Of a stretch of 64,000 nucleotides of DNA, positions 1 to 8,517 are shown one piece after another. The notes under the pieces were generated by a model that saw only the letters and a list, made by a program, of their open reading frames with translations, did no database searches and was not told where the DNA came from. The stretch is from Rhizobium leguminosarum bv. trifolii WSM2297 (GTDB lineage Bacteria > Pseudomonadota > Alphaproteobacteria > Rhizobiales > Rhizobiaceae): contig NZ_JH719395.1 of the NCBI RefSeq assembly GCF_000271845.1, positions 4,095,086-4,159,085 on the forward strand, written 5' to 3'. Each line of letters starts with the position of its first letter. The stretch's first letter is position 1. The translations under genes and the position numbers were made by a program.

Positions 1-2
1 TT

Positions 3-689
3 GTCGACGGCCTCGCCACCAAGCATCATGTCATCGCGATCGATTATAGAGGTATCGGCGCCTCGGGCGGCACGGCCCCTCTGACCATCGACGAGATGGC
101 GCGCGATATGATCGCGTTTATCCGAGCGCTTGGGTTCGCAAAGGTCGATCTTTTCGGTTTTTCTCTCGGGGGATTTGTCGCCCAGGACATCACGCTGAAG
201 GCGCCCGATCTCGTGCGGAAACTCATTCTGACCGGAACAGGTCCGGCGGGCGGCAAAGGCATCGAAAAGGTTGGCGCCGTCTCCTGGCCGCTGATGATCA
301 AGGCTCTGCTGACATTGCGCGACCCGAAAACCTATTTGTTTTTCACATCCACCGCCAATGGTCGCCGCGCCGCAAAAGCCTTCCTGGATCGGCTGAAAGA
401 GCGCAAGGCGGGAAGGGACAAGGGCCCGACGCCAAGGGCGTTGCTGCGGCAACTCAAAGCGATCAAAGCCTGGGGACGGCAGGCGGCTCAGGATCTCGGC
501 CGCATCAATATCCCGGTCCTGATCGCCAATGGCAGCAATGATATCATGGTTCCGACGATTAATAGCACCGATCTGGCCCGACGCATTCCGGGCGCGCAGC
601 TGGTTGTCTACGACGACGCCGGACATGGCGGGATTTTCCAGAACCACGCCGATTTCGTGCCGAAGGCTTTGTCGTTCCTCGGCGCCTGA
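3..689 (+). CDS. Alpha/beta hydrolase, 5' end outside window
   Basis: The reading frame is open from the first bases, so the true start lies upstream of the window. The visible part begins with a strand-turn of the type VIAIDYRGIGASGG, followed by a nucleophile elbow GFSLGG (Ser nucleophile) and, near the C-terminus, GSNDIMVP (acid Asp) and DDAGHGG (catalytic His). Together these give the Ser-Asp-His triad of the alpha/beta hydrolase fold. The substrate cannot be told from sequence. The gene is followed after 33 bp by a dehydrogenase on the same strand, so the two are probably cotranscribed as a small detoxification or catabolic unit. The convergent TetR gene at 1881-2462 may control them, which is inference. 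Confidence 0.85.
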   Translation, partial: VDGLATKHHVIAIDYRGIGASGGTAPLTIDEMARDMIAFIRALGFAKVDLFGFSLGGFVAQDITLKAPDLVRKLILTGTGPAGGKGIEKVGAVSWPLMIKALLTLRDPKTYLFFTSTANGRRAAKAFLDRLKERKAGRDKGPTPRALLRQLKAIKAWGRQAAQDLGRINIPVLIANGSNDIMVPTINSTDLARRIPGAQLVVYDDAGHGGIFQNHADFVPKALSFLGA

Positions 690-722
690 CTGCGCAATAA
701 ACTTTGAATTGGAGAAAGCCCC

Positions 723-1727
723 GTGAAGGCGTTTGTCGTTGATAAGTACAAGAAGAAGGGCGCTCTGCGCCTGGCCATCCTGCCGGAACCGGAATTGCAG
801 GACAATGATGTCCTGGTGCGGATTCAGGCCACGGCCGTGAACCTCCTGGACTCCAAGCTGCGGGACGGAGAGTTCAAGCTTATTCTTCCCTATCGCCCGC
901 CCTTTATCCTCGGGCACGACGTTGCCGGAACGGTTGTCAGGACCGGACCCAAGGTCAGGCGGTTCAAGGCGGGTGACGAGGTCTATGCACGGCCGCGCGA
1001 TCATCGGGTCGGCACATTCGCCGAATTCATTGCCATCGATGAAGCCGATGTGGCGCTGAAACCAAACAATCTCAGCATGACCGAAGCGGCGTCCATTCCG
1101 CTGGTGGGACTGACCGCGTGGCAGGCGCTGGTCGAGGTGGGCAAGGTGAGGCCCGGCCAGAAGGTCTTCATCCAGGCGGGCTCCGGCGGGGTCGGAACTT
1201 TTGCCATTCAGCTCGCCAAACATCTTGGCGCGACGGTGGCGACGACGACCAGCGCTGGCAATGTCGCGCTGGCCAAAAGTCTCGGGGCGGATGTAGTCAT
1301 CGACTACAAGACGCAGGATTTCGAGAAGCTCCTGTCGGGTTACGATCTCGTGCTCAACAGCCAGGATCCAAAGACGCTCGAAAAATCCCTGGCCGTGCTG
1401 AAGCCGGGTGGCCGGCTCATTTCCATTTCCGGCCCGCCCGATCCCGCCTTCGCTGGGCAACTCGGACTGAACCTGTTCCTGAAACTGGTCTTGCGCCTGC
1501 TCAGCCGAGGCGTTCGAAAAAAGGCCAAGCGTCTCGGCATCGATTATTCATTCCTGTTCATGGGCGCTGAAGGGCAGCAGTTGGGTGAGATTACCCGCCT
1601 GATCGAACAAGGGGTGATCCGACCGGTCGTGGACAAGGTGTTCCCGTTTGAGAAGGCGGGGGATGCGCTGGCTTATGTCGAGACCGGGCGCGCCAGGGGC
1701 AAGGTGGTCATCGCCGTCGCAGACTGA
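723..1727 (+). CDS. NADP-dependent quinone oxidoreductase-like MDR dehydrogenase
   Basis: This 334-residue protein is of the medium-chain dehydrogenase/reductase superfamily. The N-terminal GroES-like half contains LGHDVAG. The Rossmann half carries AGSGGVGTFAIQLAKHLGA, the nucleotide-binding glycine loop of the quinone oxidoreductase branch. The cysteine cluster of zinc alcohol dehydrogenases is absent, so it is probably a zinc-free NADPH-dependent reductase of quinones or enones in the cytoplasm. GTG is used as start, preceded by a GGAGAAAG ribosome-binding site. It lies 33 bp behind the hydrolase gene, which suggests cotranscription. The substrate is unknown. Confidence 0.85.
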   Translation: MKAFVVDKYKKKGALRLAILPEPELQDNDVLVRIQATAVNLLDSKLRDGEFKLILPYRPPFILGHDVAGTVVRTGPKVRRFKAGDEVYARPRDHRVGTFAEFIAIDEADVALKPNNLSMTEAASIPLVGLTAWQALVEVGKVRPGQKVFIQAGSGGVGTFAIQLAKHLGATVATTTSAGNVALAKSLGADVVIDYKTQDFEKLLSGYDLVLNSQDPKTLEKSLAVLKPGGRLISISGPPDPAFAGQLGLNLFLKLVLRLLSRGVRKKAKRLGIDYSFLFMGAEGQQLGEITRLIEQGVIRPVVDKVFPFEKAGDALAYVETGRARGKVVIAVAD

Positions 1728-1774
1728 TGCGTGGCGCCGAAAAGCGTCGGCGGTTTTCGGGCGACGTGATGCTC

Positions 1775-1880
1775 GCCTAAAATCATCCTGTTCCAGAAGC
1801 GGGCAAAGCGCGTGCTTTTGCCGAGAAATGCGCAAAAAAACAAAAGCGCGAGGAGCGAATTTGAAAGATCGCGACGCGCT
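1775..1880. repeat. Probable rhizobial intergenic repeat remnant
   Basis: The space between the convergent dehydrogenase and TetR genes holds a stretch of short inverted GCGC-containing segments and an A-run (around 1832-1845), ending in CGCGCTTTAAGG. It resembles the mosaic intergenic repeats common in Rhizobium, but no second intact copy in this window confirms it. Confidence 0.3.
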
Positions 1881-2462
1881 TTAAGGTTCCCGCGTCCGAT
1901 TTTCGATGGCGTCGCGGCAATCTGTTCGGCAGGCGTCGAGCAGTTCGTCTGCCAGCGGGGAATCGTCCGGGCAGGCCCTCGACAGCACGATTGCGCCAAC
2001 GGCTTGAGCGAGGATGGTGATGGCTTGCGCCCGCCCGCCGGTGCCGGAAGGGTGATTTCGTGCAATGCCGCCCTCAAGCGCACGCACGAGGTTATCTATG
2101 CCTGCAGCAAAAACGGCCTTGGTTTCCTCAGGCTGCCGCGCTGCGTCGCAACTCAGCGCCGCGGCCGTGCACCCCTGGCCGCGCCCATCCCGGTGTTCGC
2201 GCGCGAGATAAAGTTCCAGAACGGCGAGAACGTCATGACCGGCATAGCGCTTCAGGGTCTCGCTCAAACCATTCTCGGTTGCCTCCGCGATCAGCTCCTC
2301 CTTGGAGCGAAAGTGATTGTAGAAGCCGCCATGGGTGAGGCCCGCGCGCTCCATCAACTCCGCCACCCCGACGCCATCGAAGCCGCGCTCGCGAAACAGC
2401 TCCGATGCGGTGGCGATAATCCGTTCGTAGTTTTCCTGCTTCTTTTCCTTGGTGATCCGCAC
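1881..2462 (-). CDS. TetR/AcrR family transcriptional regulator
   Basis: This 193-residue protein has an N-terminal TetR helix-turn-helix at about residues 10-55 (IIATASELFRERGFDGVGV and LTHGGFYNHFRSKEELI). The C-terminal ligand-binding part is all-helical with no further hint of its ligand. The start is GTG at 2462, with AAGGTAG a few bases upstream. It is convergent with the hydrolase/dehydrogenase pair. Two imperfect palindromes directly upstream (2493-2520 and 2525-2550) are the obvious binding sites and suggest autorepression. Control of the neighbouring dehydrogenase is plausible by proximity only. Confidence 0.88.
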   Translation of the reverse strand: MRITKEKKQENYERIIATASELFRERGFDGVGVAELMERAGLTHGGFYNHFRSKEELIAEATENGLSETLKRYAGHDVLAVLELYLAREHRDGRGQGCTAAALSCDAARQPEETKAVFAAGIDNLVRALEGGIARNHPSGTGGRAQAITILAQAVGAIVLSRACPDDSPLADELLDACRTDCRDAIENRTREP

Positions 2463-2492
2463 GTGTGACTACCTTTTCGACCGCCATGCCCC

Positions 2493-2520
2493 AGCTATGA
2501 TGTCGTATGTCATTATAGCT
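2493..2520. promoter_or_regulatory. Imperfect 28-bp palindrome, candidate TetR operator 1
   Basis: The outer arms AGCTAT/ATAGCT are perfect, and most inner bases also pair across the dyad (ATG..CAT). It lies 31 bp upstream of the TetR start codon, in A+T-rich promoter-like DNA. Autoregulation of the TetR gene is inferred. Confidence 0.5.
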
Positions 2521-2524
2521 TGAG

Positions 2525-2550
2525 TTATTGATGATGTATATCATTAATAA
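2525..2550. promoter_or_regulatory. Imperfect 26-bp palindrome, candidate TetR operator 2
   Basis: The dyad has the core ATGATGTATATCAT and outer arms TTATT/AATAA. It shares the ATGATGT half with the neighbouring palindrome at 2493-2520, so the two look like a pair of sites for the same regulator. Confidence 0.5.
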
Positions 2551-2759
2551 TGGGCGGTCAGCTATAGAGCACGTGATGGCAGACAGGCATTTCACGGCAC
2601 CGATCCGTCGTCATCCTTGACCCCGTGCGCAAGTAACGTCCGGACGATTGCCGAGAGGAAAGAAATTCCCCAATGCATGTCGCCTGGGGAAGTACGGAGC
2701 GGGGGATACGATGTGCATCAAACCAACGAGTGCAAGCGCGTCGTATGAATGCGGCCGCT
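2551..2759. other. Intergenic stretch without recognised feature
   Basis: The remainder of the gap between the TetR gene and the fructose locus shows no credible gene, repeat or terminator. Short open frames here have no ribosome-binding site. Confidence 0.4.
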
Positions 2760-3233
2760 CTAATAAACGAACGGATCCACCTCGGCTGCCTGAGCGCCTA
2801 GCTCCTTCGGATAGATCACCCCCTTGCGCAGGATGATGTTGGCATAGAGCCTCGGCTCGCTGGTCTGGATCAGCGCATGGGCGGTCTTCACTCGGCCGTA
2901 AAAATCCTGGCCGATCAGCGGCACCACCTGGCGGTGCGGCTCGTGGCGGGCGCAGCAGTCGATCATTTCCTCATGCACCGGATCGAGCTTGTCGCGCTCG
3001 GCCTTGACGGTGGAGCGGAAGATTGCTTCGGGCACGAAATCATCGATCGGCAGCACGCTGAGCACGGCATTCAGAACCGGGATCAGGCGGTGGCCGTCGA
3101 GCCGGATCAGTCGGCGGGCATGTTCGACGCCCGGATAATTGCCGTCGACGATGGCGATCTCGTCGCCGTGGCCCATGGCCCGAAGTGTAAAAAGCAACTC
3201 CGGGCTCAACAGCGGGTCAAGTCCTTTCAGCAT
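2760..3233 (-). CDS. RbsD/FucU family sugar mutarotase-like protein
   Basis: This 157-residue protein has the family N-terminus MLKGLDPLLSPELL, the MGHGDEIAIVDGNYP motif with the conserved catalytic-type His and Asp, and the C-terminal YANIILRKGVIYP. Family members interconvert anomers of sugars such as ribose or fucose. Its start overlaps the 3' end of the ROK regulator by 17 bp, so both are translated from one message. A role in anomer conversion of sugars taken up by the adjacent frc system is inferred. It is more divergent from E. coli FucU than the second family member at 37415-37861. Confidence 0.85.
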   Translation of the reverse strand: MLKGLDPLLSPELLFTLRAMGHGDEIAIVDGNYPGVEHARRLIRLDGHRLIPVLNAVLSVLPIDDFVPEAIFRSTVKAERDKLDPVHEEMIDCCARHEPHRQVVPLIGQDFYGRVKTAHALIQTSEPRLYANIILRKGVIYPKELGAQAAEVDPFVY

Positions 3234-4464
3234 GGTCTACCTCCTTGAAGAGAACGTTCTGGTCGGTGAGGTAACGCGCAAAGATCGGCAGGCTGGCGCC
3301 GCCGATGGCGCGTGCCTGGGCGCCGACCGCGCCCTCGATGATTTCGGGCATGACGACGCCCTGCAGGTCGAGCTTGGCGGCTTCGTCGATGGTCGCCTGC
3401 ACCACGCGGCTGCGCACCCAATGGGGAAAACCGCCGTCGATGACGGCGGCGCTGAAATCGACGATCGAGGCGGCAGCGACGATCGCCTGCGCCAGCGCCT
3501 TGGCGCTATCCTGGATCCAGGCTTCCATCGGCTCGCCGAAATCCACCCAGTCGTCGGCCGAATACCATAGCGGCTCGGGATCGATGCCGCGCTCGCGCAG
3601 CATGTTTTCGAGCACGAAGATCGAGGCGATTTCGAGCAATTGCTTGGTTTCGCCGTTCCTGTCGCGCACCGGCAGCGGCCCGATCGCGCCGGCCGTGCCG
3701 GTGCGGCCGGAAAAGATCGCCGAATTGAGGACGATGCCGCCGCCGATGAAGGAGCCGATGAAGAAATAGACGAAATCCGGATAGGACGGCCCGACGCCGA
3801 ACACCAGTTCGGCGCCGCAGGCGCTGGTCGCATCGTTCTGCATGAACACCGGGTGGGAGACGCGTGCGGCGATATCGGCCTGCAGGTCGACATCGCGCCA
3901 GACCTCCATGGCGCCCGCCGGCGCGCCCACCTCTTCGGCCCAGTTCCAAAGCTCGAAGGGTGCTGCGATGCCGAGGCCGGCAATGCGGCCGCGCTGCTTT
4001 TCGTCGAGCCGGCCTTCGAGCTCCTCTATGCCCGAGGTGACGAAGGCGAGGATTTCTTCCGGCAGCGGATAGGCGTAGGTCCGGTGCAGCTGCATGCGGA
4101 TGCGGCCGACGAAATCCATCAGCACCAGATCGGCGCTGCGCCGGCCCATCTTCAGGCCGAAGGAATAGACGGCGTCGGCATTGAGATGCATCGGGATCGA
4201 CGGCTGGCCGACCCGGCCGCGCACCGGCGCGCCCCGCGACAGCAGCCCTTCCTTTTCCAGAACCCGCATGATCACCGAGACGGTCTGCGCCGACAGGCCG
4301 CTGCGGCGCGCGATATCGGCCTTCGACAGCGCGCCGTAGAGACGCACCAGCGACAGCACGAGCCGTTCGTTATAGGCCCGCACCCTGACCTGGTTCGCAC
4401 CTCCGGCCGGATTCTGAATTGGCGGCGGGACCGATGTGTGTTCCGGTCCATCCAAGGACGACAT
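3217..4464 (-). CDS. frcR: ROK family transcriptional regulator of the frc locus
   Basis: This 415-residue protein has an N-terminal winged helix at about residues 28-85 (LSKADIARRSGLSAQTVSVIMRVLEKEGLL type). A ROK sugar-kinase-like domain follows, with FGVG near its middle and GGGIVLN-type phosphate-loop sequence. The zinc-binding cysteine cluster seen in NagC/Mlc is not evident. It is transcribed divergently from frcB, as in other rhizobia where a ROK repressor flanks frcBCAK. It probably represses the transporter until the sugar ligand binds. The gene symbol is assigned by position and family. Confidence 0.85.
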   Translation of the reverse strand: MSSLDGPEHTSVPPPIQNPAGGANQVRVRAYNERLVLSLVRLYGALSKADIARRSGLSAQTVSVIMRVLEKEGLLSRGAPVRGRVGQPSIPMHLNADAVYSFGLKMGRRSADLVLMDFVGRIRMQLHRTYAYPLPEEILAFVTSGIEELEGRLDEKQRGRIAGLGIAAPFELWNWAEEVGAPAGAMEVWRDVDLQADIAARVSHPVFMQNDATSACGAELVFGVGPSYPDFVYFFIGSFIGGGIVLNSAIFSGRTGTAGAIGPLPVRDRNGETKQLLEIASIFVLENMLRERGIDPEPLWYSADDWVDFGEPMEAWIQDSAKALAQAIVAAASIVDFSAAVIDGGFPHWVRSRVVQATIDEAAKLDLQGVVMPEIIEGAVGAQARAIGGASLPIFARYLTDQNVLFKEVDHAERT

Positions 4465-4490
4465 GGCCGCTCCTCCCGAGCGTTGGCCCC

Positions 4491-4537
4491 CTGCATAATT
4501 GCTTAAATCGGAATCGGCTTAAGCAATTATCCAGCAG
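4491..4537. repeat. Palindromic intergenic repeat, CTGCATAATT family
   Basis: Arms ATAATTGCTTAA (4495-4506) and TTAAGCAATTAT (4519-4530) are perfectly complementary around ATCGGAATCGGC. The same design, with different inner bases, recurs at 25168-25211, and a relative is at 63046-63092. Confidence 0.75.
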
Positions 4538-4646
4538 TTCGAAGTGGTACGGCGTCCTTTGCGCCTCTGCAAAGACGCGTGGCGCCGTACGCCTAATTTG
4601 AACGGAGCATGCCACATCGAATTAATAATTCAATTGGATTTATTTA

Positions 4647-4676
4647 TTGACAAGCCGTTTTCTTTTCGCTCTTAAT
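4647..4676 (+). promoter_or_regulatory. Candidate sigma-70 promoter for frcB
   Basis: TTGACA (4647-4652) is followed after 18 bp by CTTAAT (4671-4676), about 115 bp before the frcB start codon. It sits beside A+T-rich DNA that could bind the divergent ROK regulator. Confidence 0.45.
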
Positions 4677-4790
4677 TGCCGTCGTCAAGGGCACGGGACA
4701 GCTTTGGAAGCTTAACAATCCACGGCGAAGTGTCATATCTTAAATTCCGGCCCCGCAAGGGCGGCGCCGGTAAACTCTGGGAGGAGTTCC

Positions 4791-5810
4791 ATGAAGAAAT
4801 CTGTTCTCGCTTTCGGCGCGCTCGCGCTCGGTGTCGCCTTTTCCGCTCCGGCGATGGCGGCTGACGTTTCCGCCTGCCTGATCACCAAGACCGACACCAA
4901 CCCCTTCTTCGTCAAGATGAAGGAAGGTGCGACGGCCAAGGCCAAGGAACTCGGCGTTTCGCTGAAGTCCTATGCCGGCAAGATCGACGGTGACAGCGAA
5001 AGCCAGGTGGCAGCGATCGAAAGCTGCATCGCCGACGGCGCCAAGGGCATCCTGCTCACGGCTTCCGACACCAAGGGCATCGTGCCTGCGGTCAAGAAGG
5101 CCCGTGATGCCGGCCTGCTGGTCATCGCTCTCGACACGCCGCTCGAGCCTGCAGATGCCGCCGACGCCACCTTCGCCACCGACAACCTGCTCGCCGGCAA
5201 GCTGATCGGCCAGTGGGCCAAGGAAACCATGGGCGACAAGGCCAAGGACGCCAAGGTCGGCTTCCTCGATCTGACCCCGTCGCAGCCGACGGTCGACGTT
5301 CTGCGCGACCAGGGCTTCATGATGGGCTTCGGCATCGACCCGAAAAACCCGGACAAGATCGGCGATGAAGATGACAAGCGCATCGTCGGCCATGACGTGA
5401 CCAACGGCAATGAAGAAGGCGGCCGCAAGGCCATGGAAAACCTTCTGCAGAAGGATCCCGGCATCAACGTCATCCACACGATCAACGAGCCGGCCGCTGT
5501 CGGCGCCTATCAGGCGCTGAAGGCCGTCGGCATGGAAAAGAACGTGCTGATCGTATCGGTCGACGGTGGTTGCCCGGGTGTGAAGTCGGTCAAGGAAGGC
5601 GTCATCGGCGCCACCTCGCAGCAATATCCGCTGCTGATGGCGTCGCTCGGCATCGAGGCGATCAAGAAGTTCGCCGACAGCGGTGAAAAGCCGAAGCCGA
5701 CCGAAGGCAAGTCCTTCTTCGACACCGGCGTTTCGCTCGTCACCGACAAGCCGGTCTCCGGCGTCAAGTCGATCGACACCAAGGAAGGCACGGACAAGTG
5801 CTGGGGCTGA
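4791..5810 (+). CDS. frcB: Fructose ABC transporter, periplasmic binding protein FrcB
   Basis: This 339-residue periplasmic binding protein of the ribose/galactose type (cluster B, Peripla_BP_4) has a signal peptide of about 24 residues ending APAMAAD. The binding fold starts at [14 protein letters not shown] and includes [16 protein letters not shown] and [10 protein letters not shown] strong GGGAGGAG site precedes the ATG. In rhizobia FrcB delivers fructose, and also ribose and mannose, to the FrcC/FrcA complex. The gene is separated from frcC by a perfect stem-loop, which probably keeps frcB message in excess over the membrane components. Confidence 0.93.
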   Translation: MKKSVLAFGALALGVAFSAPAMAADVSACLITKTDTNPFFVKMKEGATAKAKELGVSLKSYAGKIDGDSESQVAAIESCIADGAKGILLTASDTKGIVPAVKKARDAGLLVIALDTPLEPADAADATFATDNLLAGKLIGQWAKETMGDKAKDAKVGFLDLTPSQPTVDVLRDQGFMMGFGIDPKNPDKIGDEDDKRIVGHDVTNGNEEGGRKAMENLLQKDPGINVIHTINEPAAVGAYQALKAVGMEKNVLIVSVDGGCPGVKSVKEGVIGATSQQYPLLMASLGIEAIKKFADSGEKPKPTEGKSFFDTGVSLVTDKPVSGVKSIDTKEGTDKCWG

Positions 5811-5830
5811 GCCCTATCTGATTGAAAGAG

Positions 5831-5860
5831 AAACGGCCGGGGCTTGATCCCCGGCCGTTT
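5831..5860 (+). terminator. Stem-loop after frcB
   Basis: A perfect 12-bp stem (AAACGGCCGGGG / CCCCGGCCGTTT) with a six-base loop lies 20 bp after the frcB stop and ends in TTTTC. It probably acts as a partial terminator or mRNA-stabilising element between binding protein and permease. Confidence 0.8.
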
Positions 5861-5966
5861 TCGACGGACGATGCGACGTCGCCTCACGAACCGGCTCAGT
5901 TAAGACCGGATGGATATCGGTGACGGCCCCCGCGCGAGTTCGGCGCGCGGATGCGGAGGAGGAACC

Positions 5967-7031
5967 ATGACCGGAACACAGGAATTCGAACGCGTTCTCG
6001 ACGGCAGCGACAAGAGTGTTGCCTCCTTCGAGCACCAGGATGTCTCGCTGATCAAGCGCGCCCAGCATTTTCTGCACTCGACGCCGGCCGCCGTGCCGCT
6101 GATCGTGCTGGTGCTGGCAATCATCATCTTCGGCATCGCCCTCGGCGGACGGTTCTTCTCGTCCTACACGCTGACGCTGATCCTGCAGCAGATCGCCATC
6201 GTCGGCATTCTCGGCGCCGCCCAGACGCTGGTCATCCTGACGGCCGGCATCGATCTGTCGATCGGCGTCATCATGGTGATCTCGGCGGTCATCATGGGCA
6301 ATGTCGCCATCACCTATGGCATACCGACACCGATTGCGGTTGCAGCCGGCATGTTTGTCGGCGGCCTTTGCGGATTGCTGAACGGCTTTCTCGTCGCCTA
6401 CATGAAACTGCCGCCCTTCATCGTCACGCTCGGCACCTGGAATATCGTCATGGCGACGAATTTCATCTATTCGGCCAACGAGACGATCCGCGACACCGAC
6501 GTCGACGAACAGGCGCCGCTGCTGCATCTTTTCGCCATGAGTTTCAGAGCCGGCACCGCCGTGCTGACGCTCGGCGTCATCGCCATGGTGCTGCTGGTGC
6601 TGCTGCTCTGGTATGTGCTCAATCACACCGCCTGGGGCCGGCATGTCTATGCGGTCGGCGACGATCCGGAGGCCGCCAAGCTCTCCGGCATCCAGACCAA
6701 GAAGGTGCTTTTGACCGTCTACACCATATCGGGCGTCATCGCCGCCTTCGCCGCCTGGGTGTCGATCGGCCGCAACGGCTCGATCTCACCATCCTCGGCC
6801 GTCACCGACTATAACCTGCAGGCGATCACCGCGACCGTGATCGGCGGCATCTCGCTGTTCGGCGGCCGCGGCTCGATCCTCGGCACGCTGTTCGGCGCGA
6901 TGATCGTCGGCGTCGTCTCGATGGGCCTCAACATGCTCGGCGCCGACCCGCAATGGAAAGTGCTTTTAACAGGCGTGCTGATCATTGCCGCCGTCGCCAT
7001 CGACCAGTGGATCAGAAAGGTTTCGGTGTAA
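5967..7031 (+). CDS. frcC: Fructose ABC transporter permease FrcC
   Basis: This integral membrane permease of the RbsC/XylH type (354 residues from this start) has many hydrophobic segments and the typical GQTLVILTAGIDLS-like stretch after the second one. The EAA-like loop VYAVGDDPEAAKLSGI is the contact site for the ATPase. An in-frame ATG at 5910 exists, but the GGAGGAGG at 5955-5962 supports 5967. It follows frcB after the stem-loop and is separated from frcA by 2 bp. It forms the inner-membrane channel for fructose. Confidence 0.92.
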   Translation: MTGTQEFERVLDGSDKSVASFEHQDVSLIKRAQHFLHSTPAAVPLIVLVLAIIIFGIALGGRFFSSYTLTLILQQIAIVGILGAAQTLVILTAGIDLSIGVIMVISAVIMGNVAITYGIPTPIAVAAGMFVGGLCGLLNGFLVAYMKLPPFIVTLGTWNIVMATNFIYSANETIRDTDVDEQAPLLHLFAMSFRAGTAVLTLGVIAMVLLVLLLWYVLNHTAWGRHVYAVGDDPEAAKLSGIQTKKVLLTVYTISGVIAAFAAWVSIGRNGSISPSSAVTDYNLQAITATVIGGISLFGGRGSILGTLFGAMIVGVVSMGLNMLGADPQWKVLLTGVLIIAAVAIDQWIRKVSV

Positions 7032-7033
7032 TC

Positions 7034-7816
7034 ATGGCTCGCGAACCCCTTCTCACCGCCCGCGGTCTGGTCAAGCGTTATGGACGCGTGACCGCGCTCG
7101 ACAATGCCGATTTCGACCTTTACCCGGGCGAAATCCTCGCCGTCATCGGCGATAACGGCGCCGGCAAATCGTCGCTCATCAAGGCGATATCGGGCGCCGT
7201 CACCCCGGACGAGGGGGTGATCACCCTCGAAGGCAAGCAGGTGCAGTTCCGCTCGCCGATGGAAGCGCGTGAGGCCGGCATCGAAACGGTCTATCAGAAC
7301 CTCGCTTTGTCGCCGGCGCTGTCGATCGCCGACAACATGTTCCTCGGCCGCGAGATCCGCAAAAAAGGCCCGCTCGGCTCGATGTTGCGCATGCTCGACC
7401 GGCCGGCGATGGAAAAGCTGGCGCGCAACAAGCTCTCCGAACTCGGCCTGATGACCATCCAGAACATCAACCAGGCGGTGGAAACGCTCTCCGGCGGTCA
7501 GCGCCAGGGTGTCGCGGTTGCCCGCGCCGCCGCCTTCGGCTCCAAGGTCATCATCATGGACGAACCGACGGCAGCCCTCGGCGTCAAGGAAAGCCGCCGC
7601 GTGCTGGAACTGATCCTCGACGTCAGAGCCCGCGGCCTGCCGATCGTGCTGATCTCGCACAACATGCCGCATGTCTTCGAGGTCGCCGACCGGATCCATA
7701 TCCACCGTCTCGGCCGCCGCCTGACGGTGATCGATCCGAAGGAATACACCATGTCCGACGCCGTCGCCTTCATGACCGGCGCCAAGGCGGTGCCGACGGA
7801 GCCCGTCGCGGCATGA
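7034..7816 (+). CDS. frcA: Fructose ABC transporter ATP-binding protein FrcA
   Basis: This single-domain ATPase has 260 residues. It carries Walker A GDNGAGKSS, signature LSGGQRQGV, Walker B VIIMDEPTAAL and the switch His in LISHNMPHV. Most sugar ATPases of this permease class are double-domain proteins. The single-domain form is characteristic of the frc system. The open frame extends upstream into frcC, but the start at 7034 fits operon spacing (2 bp after the frcC stop). Its last four bases overlap frcK. Confidence 0.93.
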   Translation: MAREPLLTARGLVKRYGRVTALDNADFDLYPGEILAVIGDNGAGKSSLIKAISGAVTPDEGVITLEGKQVQFRSPMEAREAGIETVYQNLALSPALSIADNMFLGREIRKKGPLGSMLRMLDRPAMEKLARNKLSELGLMTIQNINQAVETLSGGQRQGVAVARAAAFGSKVIIMDEPTAALGVKESRRVLELILDVRARGLPIVLISHNMPHVFEVADRIHIHRLGRRLTVIDPKEYTMSDAVAFMTGAKAVPTEPVAA

Positions 7817-8445
7817 GCGTACGCATCGATGACATCGCCGGCGAGGTTATCGGCCGCGCCGGCGATGCCAAACGCTTCCTGATCGGCGTCGCCGGGCCTC
7901 CCGGTTCGGGCAAGTCGACCATGGCCGACAATCTGGCGGCGGCGTTGAAAGCCAGAGGCGAAAGTGCTGCAGTTCTGCCGATGGACGGCTTCCACATGGA
8001 TAACGCCATCCTGATCGAACGCGGCCTTTTGGCCCGCAAGGGCATCCCTGAAACCTTCGATGTCCGCGGCTTCCTCGATATCGTCCGCGCCGTCCGGCCG
8101 GCCGATCAGGAGGTTCTGGTGCCGGTCTTCGACCGCGCCCGGGAACTGGCCATCGCATCCGCCCGGCCGATCGATCCCAAGGACCGTTTCATCATCGTCG
8201 AGGGCAACTATCTGCTCTTCACGCAGGGAAAATGGGCCGAACTCGACGGGATCTTCGATTTTTCGATCATGTTGGCGCCGCCGATCGAGGTGCTGGAGGA
8301 ACGGCTCTGGGCGCGCTGGCGCGGTTATAATCTCAGTGAGGAGGCGGCCAGCGCCAAGGTCTACGGCAACGACCTGCCGAACGGCCGGCTGATCCTTGAA
8401 AATCGCCGCCCGGCCGATGTGACGCTGGAGATCGCGCTGGCGTGA
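7813..8445 (+). CDS. frcK: FrcK, P-loop kinase of the uridine kinase/pantothenate kinase fold
   Basis: This 210-residue cytoplasmic protein has Walker A GVAGPPGSGKSTM near residue 28 and an acidic VEGNYLL strand, typical of the phosphoribulokinase/uridine kinase family. It overlaps frcA by ATGA and is the last gene of frcBCAK, so it is translationally coupled to the transporter ATPase. In rhizobia frcK is described as the kinase-like gene of the fructose operon. Its exact substrate cannot be settled from sequence, and the PfkB-type fructokinase at 14745-15671 is the more obvious fructose-phosphorylating enzyme. Confidence 0.88.
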   Translation: MSVRIDDIAGEVIGRAGDAKRFLIGVAGPPGSGKSTMADNLAAALKARGESAAVLPMDGFHMDNAILIERGLLARKGIPETFDVRGFLDIVRAVRPADQEVLVPVFDRARELAIASARPIDPKDRFIIVEGNYLLFTQGKWAELDGIFDFSIMLAPPIEVLEERLWARWRGYNLSEEAASAKVYGNDLPNGRLILENRRPADVTLEIALA

Positions 8446-8517
8446 TCCCACGGTGATTGTTTTCACATAAGGGATAGTGGTATCGAAGCCGCAGACGCAT
8501 CGTTTCGGAGGCCCGCC

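Larger units (their letters stand above)
4465..4790. promoter_or_regulatory. Divergent frcR-frcB promoter region
   Basis: This 326-bp gap holds a palindromic repeat at 4491-4537 and A+T-rich DNA at 4618-4650 (dyads such as AATTAATAATT) that could be the ROK operator. The candidate frcB promoter lies at 4647-4676, and a GGGAGGAG ribosome-binding site stands just before frcB. No small gene is apparent. Confidence 0.6.
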
